From Acidobacteriota bacterium (lineage in GTDB: Bacteria; Acidobacteriota; Terriglobia; Bryobacterales; Bryobacteraceae): a DNA stretch of 64,000 nt. The stretch lies in the NCBI GenBank assembly GCA_017307505.1, contig JAFKEE010000047.1, positions 43,277 to 107,276 of the forward strand, written 5' to 3'. The notes beneath the pieces were generated by a model. That model was not told the origin of the DNA and did not search any database. It saw only the letters and a list, made by a program, of their open reading frames with translations. This document shows, piece after piece, positions 25,361 through 33,935 of the stretch (its first letter is position 1; every line of letters starts with the position of its first letter). A program made the position numbers and the translations under genes.

Positions 25361-28300
25361 TTAGGCCAGGCGGCCGATACGGGGACCGGGCAAAATGATG
25401 CCGACCAGGTTGAGGGGATCGGGTATTGTGAGATCGAGGGGGCCGGCGGCATCGGCCTCGCGGCGGACGGCACGCAGCAGATCCAAAGCCTCAGGGCGGG
25501 CGAACTGTTCGCCGGTGAAGCCGTCGATGAAGCGGCCGCCCCGGATCTGACCCTGCGCTTCCAGCTTTCTGAGAACGGGCAGGAGTTCTCGCCAGGGTGG
25601 GGCTCCGGCTTCGCGAGCGAGCAGGTCGCGCATGAGGACGCCCCAGCGGAGCAGGAGTTGTTCTGCCCATTTCTGGATTCGCTCGGCGGGATCGCCGGAA
25701 CTGCGCTGGACCAGTGCCCAACGTCCGGCGGCGTGACGCGGACGGGCATGGCGCCCCCGGCCTTCGCCCCGGCGCCGTTTCGGGTCGAGGATGGAGCGCA
25801 GGTTTTCAAAACCATCGGCCGTGACGAGGCCCGCGGCCACTAGTTCCCAGAGCGCATCTTCGACCTCGCTGGCCAGGTGCCGGGTGGTGCGGACGAGGTC
25901 CGTGAAGAAGAGTGCTTTTTCCCTGCGGAGGACTTCCAGGACATCGCGCGCCGGGTGGGAGAGGGACTCGGAGCTGGAGTCCGAATCATGCCGGCTGAGC
26001 AGCCACTCGGCGTCGTCGCGCAGCATCATGGCGATGGGCGCGAGCTTGGTGGGGCGGATGCGGCGGCCCTCTTCCTCCAGCGCGGGGTGAGGCGAGACGC
26101 GGGCCCAGGTGACGTCGCCGGAGAGACACAAGTCATCGAGCAGATCGGCCTCATAGTTCGCGATGCGCCGGGGGAGCAGGTGGGATTCCCAGACCGACGC
26201 GGCGGCTTCGTAGCCCTGTAGCTGGCGGATGACTTCAAAGAGTCCATCTGCACCGTGAAGCTGGGTGCCGGGCGCGACGTGCTGCCATTTCGCGAGGAAG
26301 GCGTGGAACTGCTGCGCGGTGACTGGTGCGATTTCGCGGCGCAGCCGTCCGAGGGTGGTGCGGTGGATGCGGGCCAGGACGCGGCGGTTGCACCATTCCA
26401 GATCAGGGAGCCCCGATTGAGAGAAGTGGCCGCTGAGAACCTGGCCCTCGAACTCGAGACGAGCCATGGCCCTCTCGAGGTCGCTCAAGGGGAAGGCCAG
26501 GAGTTCCGAGAGGGCTTTGAGCGTGGACGGGCCGGTAGATTCCATCCAGCCTCGGAGGATGGCCAGAACGTCGTCTGCCGCCGCCTTCTTCTCCGTCGGG
26601 ACCCAGAAGGGGGATCCGTTGCGCAGATGCGTGGAGGCGCGGCCCGTCTGTTCGAGCTGCTGGTAGAAGTGGGTCCAATCGGGCTGGGGCGGAAGAGTGA
26701 TGAGCGTCAGCAGCGCGTCGTGCAATTCGTCGGCATCGCGGACGTCGGGCCAGCTTTCGGCGGCGACCTGAGCGATGGCTGCCGGGTCCAGGATGCCGGT
26801 GCCGTCGGTAAGGTCCGTGCGCAGGGTCTGGCGGAGTTGGACGGCGCGGGCGCGGCGCTCCTCGAGCGGCGCATCATCGAGAAACGCGTAAGGGTTGGCG
26901 TTGAGGATCTCGTGAGAGAAGACGGAAGGCGCCGGGAGGTCGAGGACTACGGTTCGGATGGAGCCCTGTTCGATGGCGGCCAGGACGCCGGTGAGGCGGT
27001 CGAGATCCATGGCCTCGTGGAGGCAGTTGTCGATGGTTTCGTTGACCAGTGGATGGTCGGGGATCTGAATGGGCCCGGTCAGGTTCTCGGCGCAGGCAAC
27101 CTGATCAGGAAAGACGGCGGCCAGAAGGTCTTCGGAGCGCATGCGCTGAATGGGCGGCGGGACGCGTTTGCCGCCGTTGAAGCGAAGGATGGCCAGGGCG
27201 CGGGAGGCGTTCCAGCGCCAGCGGGCTCCGAACATGGGGGCGTCGAGCAGCGCCTGGGTGAGGACGTCGCGAGCGGTTGCTGCCTTGAGGAACTGGAAGA
27301 TGAGTTCCAGAGGGAAGGCGTGGCGGTCGCTGAGGGAGATGACGATGCCGTTGTCGGTGGCGGCGGCCTGGAGCTCAAAGTTGAAGGTGCGGCAGAAGCG
27401 TTTGCGGAGGGCGAGGCCCCAGGCGCGGTTGACACGCGAGCCGAAGGGGGCGTGGAGGATCAACTGCATGCCTCCGGACTCGTCGAAGAAACGCTCGGCC
27501 ACGACGGTGTCGAAGGTGGGCAGCGCGCCAAGGCGGGCCACGCCTTCGCGGACGTAGGCGATGGCCTGAAGGGCCCCTGCGGTGTTCATCCCGCATTCCG
27601 AGACGAGCCATTCCGCGCCGTCCGGTTGGAGCAGACGCTGGCGGAGGCGCGAGACGGCGGCTGACAGTTCAGCGGAGCGGCCGGGCGCTTCGCCGAGCCA
27701 GAAAGGAATGGAGGGCGGGGCTCCGTGGGCGTCTTCGACATGCACGCGGCCCTTCATGACGTGCCGGATGCGCCAGGAGTGGGTGCCGAGGAGGAAGACA
27801 TCTCCGGTGATGCTTTCGACGGCGAAGTCTTCGTCGAGCGTGCCCACATTGGTGCCATCCGGTTCGGCGACTACCGTGTAGAGCGAGTTCTCGGGGATGG
27901 CGCCGCCGGAGGTGATGGCGGCGAGGCGGGCTCCCCGGCGGCCGCGGACCATGCCGTTCACCTGATCGCGATGAAGCATGGCTCCGCTGCGGCCGCGGGC
28001 TGTGGCGATGCCCTCGGAGGACATTTCGATGACGGCGTCGAAGGTGGCCCGATCGAGGTCCCGATAGGGGTAGGCGGAGCGGACCAGGTCGAAGAGATCG
28101 TCGATGCGCCAGGGCTGAGCGGCAGTTTCAGCAATGATCTGCTGGGCAAGGATGTCGAGCGGATTGCGCGGGATCTCGACGCGTTCGAGGTCGCCGGAAC
28201 GGATGGCGTGAATGATGGCGGCGCATTCGATGAGGTCGTCGCGCGTGGACGGGATGAAGATGCCCGCGGGCCGGGCGCCGACCCAGTGGCCGGAGCGGCC

Positions 28301-29377
28301 GATGCGCTGGAGGGCGACGGCGATGGAGCGGGTGGAGCCGATGAGAATGGCGAGGTCAACGGTGCCGATGTCGATGCCGAGTTCGAGGGAGGCCGTAGCG
28401 ACGACAGCGCGCAACTGGCCTGCTTTCAGACGCGCTTCGGCGTCAAGTCGGAGGGTGCGCGAGAGGCTGCCGTGGTGGGGAAGGACGACGTTCTCGCCCA
28501 GGCGTTCCGTGAGTGCATGCGCAATGCGCTCAGAGAGGCGGCGGGTGTTGACGAAGACGATGGTGGTGCGGTGCTCGCGAATATGGGCGGCGATGCGGTC
28601 GTAGATTTCCGCCCACATCTCACTGGTGGCGACAGCGCCGAGTTCGTCATCGGGGACCTCGATGGAGAGATCCATCTCACGCCGGTGGCCGACGTCGATG
28701 ACGGAGACGTGGGGCGAGAGGAAGTGGGCGACTTCTTCTATCGGGCGGACGGTGGCGGAGAGTCCGACGCGCTGGGGCGGCCGGGCGCACAGGGCGTTGA
28801 GGCGGGCGAGAGTCAGGGCGAGATGGGATCCTCGTTTGTCGCCGACGATGGCGTGGATCTCATCGACGATGACGGTGGTGACGGTGGTGAGGAACTTCCG
28901 CGGCCGCTCGGCCGTGAGCAGGATGTAGAGCGATTCGGGCGTAGTGACGAGGATGTGGGGCGCCTGCTTCGTCATGCGCTGGCGGTCGGCAGCGGGGGTG
29001 TCTCCGGTTCGAATGGCAGTGCGGATGGGCGCCAGGGCAATGCCCTGCTCCCTGGCGAGGGCGGCAATCTCGGCCAGCGGGATTTCGAGATTCTTGTGGA
29101 CGTCGTTCGAGAGGGCTTTCAGAGGCGAAACATAGACGACCTGGGTTTCATTGGGGAGGTCGCCCAATCGAGCGGCGCGGACGAGCCGGTCGATAGCCAG
29201 CAGGAAGGCGGCCAGCGTCTTGCCGGAGCCGGTAGGGGCAGCCAGGAGGACGTCGCGGCCCGCTGAAATCTCGGGCCAGGCGTTCACCTGGGGCGCTGTG
29301 GGCTGCTGGAAGCGTGCGGCGAACCACTGCTGCACCAGGGGATCGAAGCCAGAAAGGGGTGAGGGACGGATGAGCAC
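25361..29377 (-). CDS. lhr: Lhr-family DEAD/DEAH-box ATP-dependent helicase
   Basis: A 1338-residue superfamily 2 helicase of the Lhr (large helicase-related) type. Walker A is APTGSGKT (residues 47-54); motif II is DEIH in TVIVDEIHAIVGDKRGSH, the Lhr signature; SAT motif III is in VGLSATVRP; motif VI is QRIGRSGHW. The C-terminal 500 residues form the winged-helix/beta-barrel and Lhr-specific extension (WNASRALAILRFNGGKRVPPPIQRM). Lhr unwinds DNA or RNA:DNA hybrids in repair. It is shorter than the E. coli protein (about 1540). The GTG start (VLIRPSPL) has GAGG upstream; a longer frame adds unlikely sequence. Confidence 0.92.
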   Translation of the reverse strand: MLIRPSPLSGFDPLVQQWFAARFQQPTAPQVNAWPEISAGRDVLLAAPTGSGKTLAAFLLAIDRLVRAARLGDLPNETQVVYVSPLKALSNDVHKNLEIPLAEIAALAREQGIALAPIRTAIRTGDTPAADRQRMTKQAPHILVTTPESLYILLTAERPRKFLTTVTTVIVDEIHAIVGDKRGSHLALTLARLNALCARPPQRVGLSATVRPIEEVAHFLSPHVSVIDVGHRREMDLSIEVPDDELGAVATSEMWAEIYDRIAAHIREHRTTIVFVNTRRLSERIAHALTERLGENVVLPHHGSLSRTLRLDAEARLKAGQLRAVVATASLELGIDIGTVDLAILIGSTRSIAVALQRIGRSGHWVGARPAGIFIPSTRDDLIECAAIIHAIRSGDLERVEIPRNPLDILAQQIIAETAAQPWRIDDLFDLVRSAYPYRDLDRATFDAVIEMSSEGIATARGRSGAMLHRDQVNGMVRGRRGARLAAITSGGAIPENSLYTVVAEPDGTNVGTLDEDFAVESITGDVFLLGTHSWRIRHVMKGRVHVEDAHGAPPSIPFWLGEAPGRSAELSAAVSRLRQRLLQPDGAEWLVSECGMNTAGALQAIAYVREGVARLGALPTFDTVVAERFFDESGGMQLILHAPFGSRVNRAWGLALRKRFCRTFNFELQAAATDNGIVISLSDRHAFPLELIFQFLKAATARDVLTQALLDAPMFGARWRWNASRALAILRFNGGKRVPPPIQRMRSEDLLAAVFPDQVACAENLTGPIQIPDHPLVNETIDNCLHEAMDLDRLTGVLAAIEQGSIRTVVLDLPAPSVFSHEILNANPYAFLDDAPLEERRARAVQLRQTLRTDLTDGTGILDPAAIAQVAAESWPDVRDADELHDALLTLITLPPQPDWTHFYQQLEQTGRASTHLRNGSPFWVPTEKKAAADDVLAILRGWMESTGPSTLKALSELLAFPLSDLERAMARLEFEGQVLSGHFSQSGLPDLEWCNRRVLARIHRTTLGRLRREIAPVTAQQFHAFLAKWQHVAPGTQLHGADGLFEVIRQLQGYEAAASVWESHLLPRRIANYEADLLDDLCLSGDVTWARVSPHPALEEEGRRIRPTKLAPIAMMLRDDAEWLLSRHDSDSSSESLSHPARDVLEVLRREKALFFTDLVRTTRHLASEVEDALWELVAAGLVTADGFENLRSILDPKRRRGEGRGRHARPRHAAGRWALVQRSSGDPAERIQKWAEQLLLRWGVLMRDLLAREAGAPPWRELLPVLRKLEAQGQIRGGRFIDGFTGEQFARPEALDLLRAVRREADAAGPLDLTIPDPLNLVGIILPGPRIGRLA

Positions 29378-29624
29378 CTCGCTACCTCTATTATTGCAGC
29401 CGTACCGCGGCAGATCCCAGGGCGGAGGCAGGCAGCGGAGTGTTTCTTCGCCCGATCTATTCCCTTCCTTCCGGGAAGTTGCCCGAGCACCGGCGGAAAG
29501 GCCGATTCCAGGACACTTTTTCAGGAAAACCGCCATCTATGATGTACAACGATTGCGGACATCCCGAGCATTCCGATGCCTGCCTCAACTAACGCGCAAT
29601 GCTGCACGAAAGAAAGGCAAATGC

Positions 29625-30131
29625 ATGAACGTAACCTCAGTGATTCTGGAACAGATAGACCGCGAGGCAGAAGTGACCCGCAGGGCGCTGGAGAAAGTGC
29701 CACAGGGGAAAAACGACTGGAAGCCGCATCCGAAGTCGATGCCGTTGGGGCAACTGGCCCATCTGGTGGCGGTGATGCCGTCGTGGATCTCGATGATCGT
29801 GAAACAGAAGGAACTCGACATCAAGCCAGCCAACGGGGGCAATGGAGCGCCTCGCAGTTTTGAGTCGACTAAGGAGCTGATTCAGGCCCACGACAAGGCT
29901 GTGGAAGAGGCACGGCGAGCGGTGTCGGAGATGAAAGAAGCGGACCTTCAGAGTAAGTGGCGTCTGCTGGAAGGCGGCAAGGTGGCGATGGAGAATCCAC
30001 GCTACCTGTTCATCATGGACAACTTCAACCACTTGGCGCACCATCGTGGACAGTTGACTGTCTACCTGCGGCTGAACGAAGCGCAGGTGCCGGCCATCTA
30101 TGGGCCTTCGGCGGACGACCATCGATTCTAG
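29625..30131 (+). CDS. DinB-family protein
   Basis: A 168-residue four-helix-bundle protein of the DinB/YfiT type. The metal-site histidines typical of the family can be placed at LGQLAHLVAVMPSW, and near the end in DNFNHLAHHRGQLTVYLRL (H-x3-H pattern). Such proteins are often metal-dependent thiol transferases or damage-inducible proteins of unknown substrate. The ATG at 29625 follows AAAGG; an upstream open frame of over 450 nt is antisense to lhr and is rejected. A gene for an ACT-domain protein follows after 43 bp, perhaps co-transcribed. Confidence 0.85.
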   Translation: MNVTSVILEQIDREAEVTRRALEKVPQGKNDWKPHPKSMPLGQLAHLVAVMPSWISMIVKQKELDIKPANGGNGAPRSFESTKELIQAHDKAVEEARRAVSEMKEADLQSKWRLLEGGKVAMENPRYLFIMDNFNHLAHHRGQLTVYLRLNEAQVPAIYGPSADDHRF

Positions 30132-30174
30132 TTGCAGTGATCCGGCGGGCGTTGTGAACCGATGAGGGGGGTCT

Positions 30175-30678
30175 ATGACCGATACGGTTCGACGGGTGGA
30201 GTACTTCCACATTTCAATCCCCAACAAGCCTGGCGAGGCCGCCCATGTGTTGGACGTGCTGAGCCAGGCGGGGGTAAATATGATGGGTTTCTGCGGCTTT
30301 CCTCGCGGCGCCCGCCAGTCCCAGTTGGATTTCATCGCGGAGGATTCAGGCGCGCTGCGGCGCGCGGCCGCGAATCATGGACTGACGTTGAGCGACGGAA
30401 AACAGGCATTCGTGATCCGCGGACAAGACCGTCCGGGCGCGATTGCAGCGGTGCTGGACGTGCTGGCGCAGGAGAAGATCAAGGTCACTTCGATCCAGGC
30501 GGTGAGTTCGGGCAATGGTTCGTACGGTGCACTGCTTTGGGTGAGAGGGCCTGACGTGGAAAGGGCGGCGATGGCGCTGGCAGCCCTGCCTACAAGCGAG
30601 AATCCGGAGAGTCTGGACATTGTCGACCTGGCGTCAGAGGAGTCGTTCCCGGCGAGCGACCCTCCGCCGTGGACGTGA
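30175..30678 (+). CDS. ACT-domain protein
   Basis: A 167-residue protein made of two ACT (ligand-binding) domains, residues about 8-70 and 77-140: YFHISIPNKPGEAAHVLDVLSQAGVN and AFVIRGQDRPGAIAAVLDVL, each with the Gly at the ligand loop (PGEAA, PGAIA). The tail ESFPASDPPPWT is of a kind often seen at the end of small bacterial proteins. ACT domains sense amino acids; there is no attached catalytic domain, so the role is unknown. It lies between dinB-like and fumC and ends 20 bp before the favoured fumC start. Confidence 0.75.
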   Translation: MTDTVRRVEYFHISIPNKPGEAAHVLDVLSQAGVNMMGFCGFPRGARQSQLDFIAEDSGALRRAAANHGLTLSDGKQAFVIRGQDRPGAIAAVLDVLAQEKIKVTSIQAVSSGNGSYGALLWVRGPDVERAAMALAALPTSENPESLDIVDLASEESFPASDPPPWT

Positions 30679-30698
30679 CGCCGTATGGGTGGCAGACT

Positions 30699-32072
30699 AT
30701 GCAGGACGAGCGGATTGAACGAGATGAGATGGGGGCGGTGCGCGTCCCGGCGACGGCTCTGTACGGGGCGCAGACACAGCGCGCGGTCGAGAATTTCCCG
30801 ATCAGCGGGCTGAGACTGGGCCGTGAGTTTATTCGCGGGCTGGGCCTGATTAAGAAGGCATCGGCTGTTGCCAACGCCAGATTGGGCGCGCTGGAGCCGG
30901 AGATCGCCTCGGCCGTCGGACAGGCGGCGAAGGAGGTGATCGAAGGCCGGCATGATTCGCAGTTTGTCGTGGACGTCTTTCAAACCGGCAGCGGCACCTC
31001 GACGAACATGAATGCGAACGAGGTGATTGCCTGTCTGGCTTCCAATGCGTGCGGCCGCAAGATTCATCCCAATGATCATGTGAACAGGAGCCAGTCCAGC
31101 AACGATGTGATGCCGAGCGCACTGCATGTCGCGGCGGTGGAACTGCTGGCGGAGCAACTTTTTCCCGCCATGACGCGGCTGGAAATGGCGTTCCGGAGCA
31201 AGGCCAGAGAGTTTTCGGGCATCGTCAAGATTGGCCGGACGCATCTTCAGGACGCGGTGCCGCTTTACCTGGGCGATGAGTTCGGCGCCTATGCAAGGCA
31301 GATAGAGATGGCGCACGACAGGATCCGCTGTTCGGGCCAAGCGCTGCTGGAACTGCCGCTGGGCGGTACGGCGGTGGGCACTCGCCTGAATGCACCGCGA
31401 GAGTTCTGCCGTGTGGCGGCGGAGTTGCTCTCCAAGTGGACTGGGCATGCGTTCCGCGAAGCGGAGAACCACTTTGAAGCACAGGCTTCGCGCGACGGGG
31501 TGTCTATGCTGGCCGGGGCCCTGAAGACGTATGCCATCGCCCTGACGAAGATCGCCAACGACCTGAGGCTGCTGGCAAGCGGACCCCGTTGCGGCCTGGG
31601 AGAACTCGGGCTGCCGGCGATCCAGCCGGGCTCCAGCATTATGCCGGGGAAAGTGAACCCGGTGATCCTGGAGAGCACATTGATGGTGTGCGCCCAGGTG
31701 ATGGGCTATGAGACCGCGGTGGCGTGGTGCTGCGCCGGCGGGCAGTTGGAGTTGAACGCGATGCTGCCGGTGATGGCGTACGACCTGCTGGAGATGATCC
31801 GCCTGCTGGCAGCCGCATCGCGGAACCTGGCGGAGCGGTGCGTGGAGGAGATCAGAGCGAACCGCGAGCGGATTGGGCGCATGACGGAGCAATCCTACGC
31901 ATTAGCCACTGCCCTCAGCCTGGAAATCGGCCACGCCGCGGCCGCCTCCATCGCGCAGGAGGCGGAACAGAGCGGCAGCACGGTCCGTGAGGTGGCCAGA
32001 AAGCGGTCAGGCCTCACGGAACACCGGTTGAACGAATTGCTGGACCTGCGCCGCCTGGCCGGAGGCGGCTAA
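30699..32072 (+). CDS. fumC: class II fumarate hydratase
   Basis: A 457-residue member of the aspartase/fumarase superfamily. FumC interconverts fumarate and malate in the citric acid cycle as a cytosolic tetramer. The signature GSSIMPGKVNP stands near residue 310, and GRTHLQDAVP is the fumarase form (aspartases have GRTQLQD). SQSSNDVMPSALHVAA and TGSGTSTNMNANEVIA are further family blocks. The ATG at 30699 is preferred; a GTG at 30669 inside the ACT gene is possible. The 3' end overlaps the convergent DUF1080 gene by 4 bp. Confidence 0.94.
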   Translation: MQDERIERDEMGAVRVPATALYGAQTQRAVENFPISGLRLGREFIRGLGLIKKASAVANARLGALEPEIASAVGQAAKEVIEGRHDSQFVVDVFQTGSGTSTNMNANEVIACLASNACGRKIHPNDHVNRSQSSNDVMPSALHVAAVELLAEQLFPAMTRLEMAFRSKAREFSGIVKIGRTHLQDAVPLYLGDEFGAYARQIEMAHDRIRCSGQALLELPLGGTAVGTRLNAPREFCRVAAELLSKWTGHAFREAENHFEAQASRDGVSMLAGALKTYAIALTKIANDLRLLASGPRCGLGELGLPAIQPGSSIMPGKVNPVILESTLMVCAQVMGYETAVAWCCAGGQLELNAMLPVMAYDLLEMIRLLAAASRNLAERCVEEIRANRERIGRMTEQSYALATALSLEIGHAAAASIAQEAEQSGSTVREVARKRSGLTEHRLNELLDLRRLAGGG

Positions 32073-32698
32073 GGCAGGGTCTGGAGCTTCAGATTGCGGA
32101 AGGCGATCTCGTAGCCTTCCGCTTCCAGGCCGATGTAGCCGCGGCGCATGCCGACTCCGGTGAGCTCGTTCACCACTTCGCCGTTGACGGAAAGCGTGAT
32201 GCGATCGCCCTCGGCGCGGATGAGGAAGTGGTTCCACTCGCCGGCCGGCTTGACGCGGTTCTCTTTCATTTGAGCTTTGAGGTTGAAGCTCTTGAGTCCG
32301 CCGTCGGCGAAGTTCTGTCCGAAGAGGTAGGCGCCGGCGAGGCCGGTCTGGGCCTGGTACCAGATTTCGCCCTGCTTAGAGAGACGGATGCCGATGCCGC
32401 TGTTGTACTTTGTCTCGCCGTCCTTCGGGGTGAAGCGCCAGTCGAGTTCGAGGATAAAGTCAGAGAGTTCCTTGTCGTAGCGCAGCCATTCATGGCCGCC
32501 GTCGCCAGTGCAGATGAGAGTTTTGGCGGCGGTGTCGACGCGCCATTGAAGCTTGGGGTTCACACCCGAGATGGCGGGAATGGGGATGCGGCTCCAGCCC
32601 TGCAGGTTCTCGGCAGGCAGGAGGTCGACCGGGTCGGCTGCCTGGACGAGGCCGAGAGAGAAAGCAAGAAACGTAGAAACAGCTATGAATGTCTTCAT
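32069..32698 (-). CDS. DUF1080 (3-keto-disaccharide hydrolase-like) secreted protein
   Basis: A 209-residue protein with a signal peptide (MKTFIAVSTFLAFSLGLVQA) and a DUF1080 concanavalin-like beta domain: LPAENLQGWSR, TGDGGHEWLRYDKELSDFILELDWR, YNSGIGIRL, AGEWNHFLIRAEGDRITLSVNGEVVNE, GYIGLEAEGYEIAFRNLKLQTL. Members hydrolyse 3-keto-glycosides or bind carbohydrate outside the cell. The chosen ATG gives the signal peptide. Convergent with fumC. A second, unlinked DUF1080 protein lies at 47772-48731. Confidence 0.88.
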   Translation of the reverse strand: MKTFIAVSTFLAFSLGLVQAADPVDLLPAENLQGWSRIPIPAISGVNPKLQWRVDTAAKTLICTGDGGHEWLRYDKELSDFILELDWRFTPKDGETKYNSGIGIRLSKQGEIWYQAQTGLAGAYLFGQNFADGGLKSFNLKAQMKENRVKPAGEWNHFLIRAEGDRITLSVNGEVVNELTGVGMRRGYIGLEAEGYEIAFRNLKLQTLP

Positions 32699-32882
32699 TT
32701 GAGGAACCGTTGGTACGATATCACGAGCCGGGGGATGGCGGCGTGGGCAGCCTCTGGCCTGAAGCCGGCAAGGAACTCCCCGGAAGGGGGTTTGAGGTGA
32801 AGTTGTCAAAGATCTGCTCCGGAGGGAAGGGTCTGGACGGCTTCGTTTCGTCGAGCCGGGGCGACCGTCGTGGACGCGACGC

Positions 32883-33590
32883 TCAGAGGCCCGCGACGTC
32901 GTAGTTCCGGTTCGGCAGCCCGTCTTCGCCGATCAGGCTGGCTTCGTTTCGCCGAACGCGGATGGGCTGGAGATCCGCGAGCGGGTCCTGGTTGTCCGGA
33001 TGATTCGTATCGATGCCGGTGGTGAGGTGTTCGAGGGCCCGGCGGGGGCGGCCGTAGCCTTCGTAGAAGAAGAGTTCGTCGGTGTTGCTGGTCAGCCGGG
33101 TGACTTCGGCGAGGGGGACGTTCTCGCGGACGCCTTTGACGACATCGGGGTGCTGCTGGCCCAGGGCGGCCCGTTCCGTCTGGAGCTTGCTGAGCTCCCT
33201 GATGGCGCGGTAGAGGCCGCGTTCGAGGTCACGGCGGTAGCGGGCGTAGCGTTCGAGCTGGCCGTCGCGGGTGTTCGATTCCGCGAATGGGTCCGTTTCG
33301 GCGAGGATCAGGCACTCAAAGGTTTCGATGCGGCGCAGGTTCCAGGTGTGGGTGAGGATGCGGTGAAAGATCTCCACTTCGAGGCAGCCGTCGGGCCGGG
33401 TCTTGTCGCGCAGGGCGGCTTCGAGCTCTTCGAACTCGGCGCGGTCCTCGGGCGTGATGTTGAGGTGTTTGGCGGTGAAGCCGTGGCGACGGGCGTTCTG
33501 GGATGACCGGGCCTTGCCTTCGATGGAGACGGGTCCGGTGGACTGTTTTGCGTTGGCCTGATTGGCCGTGATCTGAGCAACGGTTGCCAT
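32883..33590 (-). CDS. 'ANQANA..STGP' family protein, unknown function
   Basis: A 235-residue soluble protein beginning MATVAQITANQANAKQSTGP, then a GKARSSQNARRHGFTAKHL segment. This N-terminus marks a family found in many copies in Acidobacteria genomes, of unknown function and often near mobile DNA. The middle part (LEVEIFHRILTHTWNLRRIETFECL, then YARYRRDLERGLYRAIREL) is helical and probably coiled. A related, frameshifted gene stands at 39394-40034. It marks the left side of the accessory stretch. Confidence 0.72.
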   Translation of the reverse strand: MATVAQITANQANAKQSTGPVSIEGKARSSQNARRHGFTAKHLNITPEDRAEFEELEAALRDKTRPDGCLEVEIFHRILTHTWNLRRIETFECLILAETDPFAESNTRDGQLERYARYRRDLERGLYRAIRELSKLQTERAALGQQHPDVVKGVRENVPLAEVTRLTSNTDELFFYEGYGRPRRALEHLTTGIDTNHPDNQDPLADLQPIRVRRNEASLIGEDGLPNRNYDVAGL

Positions 33591-33935
33591 GATGAAAACC
33601 TTCCTATCAATAAAAATGGCCGGCGTACGTGCCGGCGCGATTCCAATGTAAGGGGTGGGGTCAAGGGGTTATGGCCGATTTCGGAGAGCCGTTGTTGAAA
33701 AGGAACGAAATAAAGATTTTCGGTCGCGGTGACTGAATAAACCTTCATGTGGAAATTGGGGGAGAAGTGCATTGGCCGGCCGGCGGGCTCTATTCTTTGC
33801 GGGCTTCAGGGATTTGCTGGCGTGGGTGGTGGCCAGGAGTGGGCCTGAAGTAATAAGGGCATTCGGGCGGCCCGCTTTCTGGCTCATGACCGTCGTGACG
33901 GCCCGGCGGTGAGTGAGGTCCCGATGCTGCGCGGC
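33591..33935. other. spacer without a recognised gene
   Basis: No supported gene. It includes a palindromic stretch of two GCCGGC arms around GTACGT near 33622-33640 and an AT-richer patch near 33700-33760 that may hold the promoter of the gene at 32883-33590. Confidence 0.45.

Noticed and set aside
27725..29266. Plus-strand open frame of ~510 codons opposite lhr
   Set aside because: Asp/Gly-rich shadow of the helicase gene.
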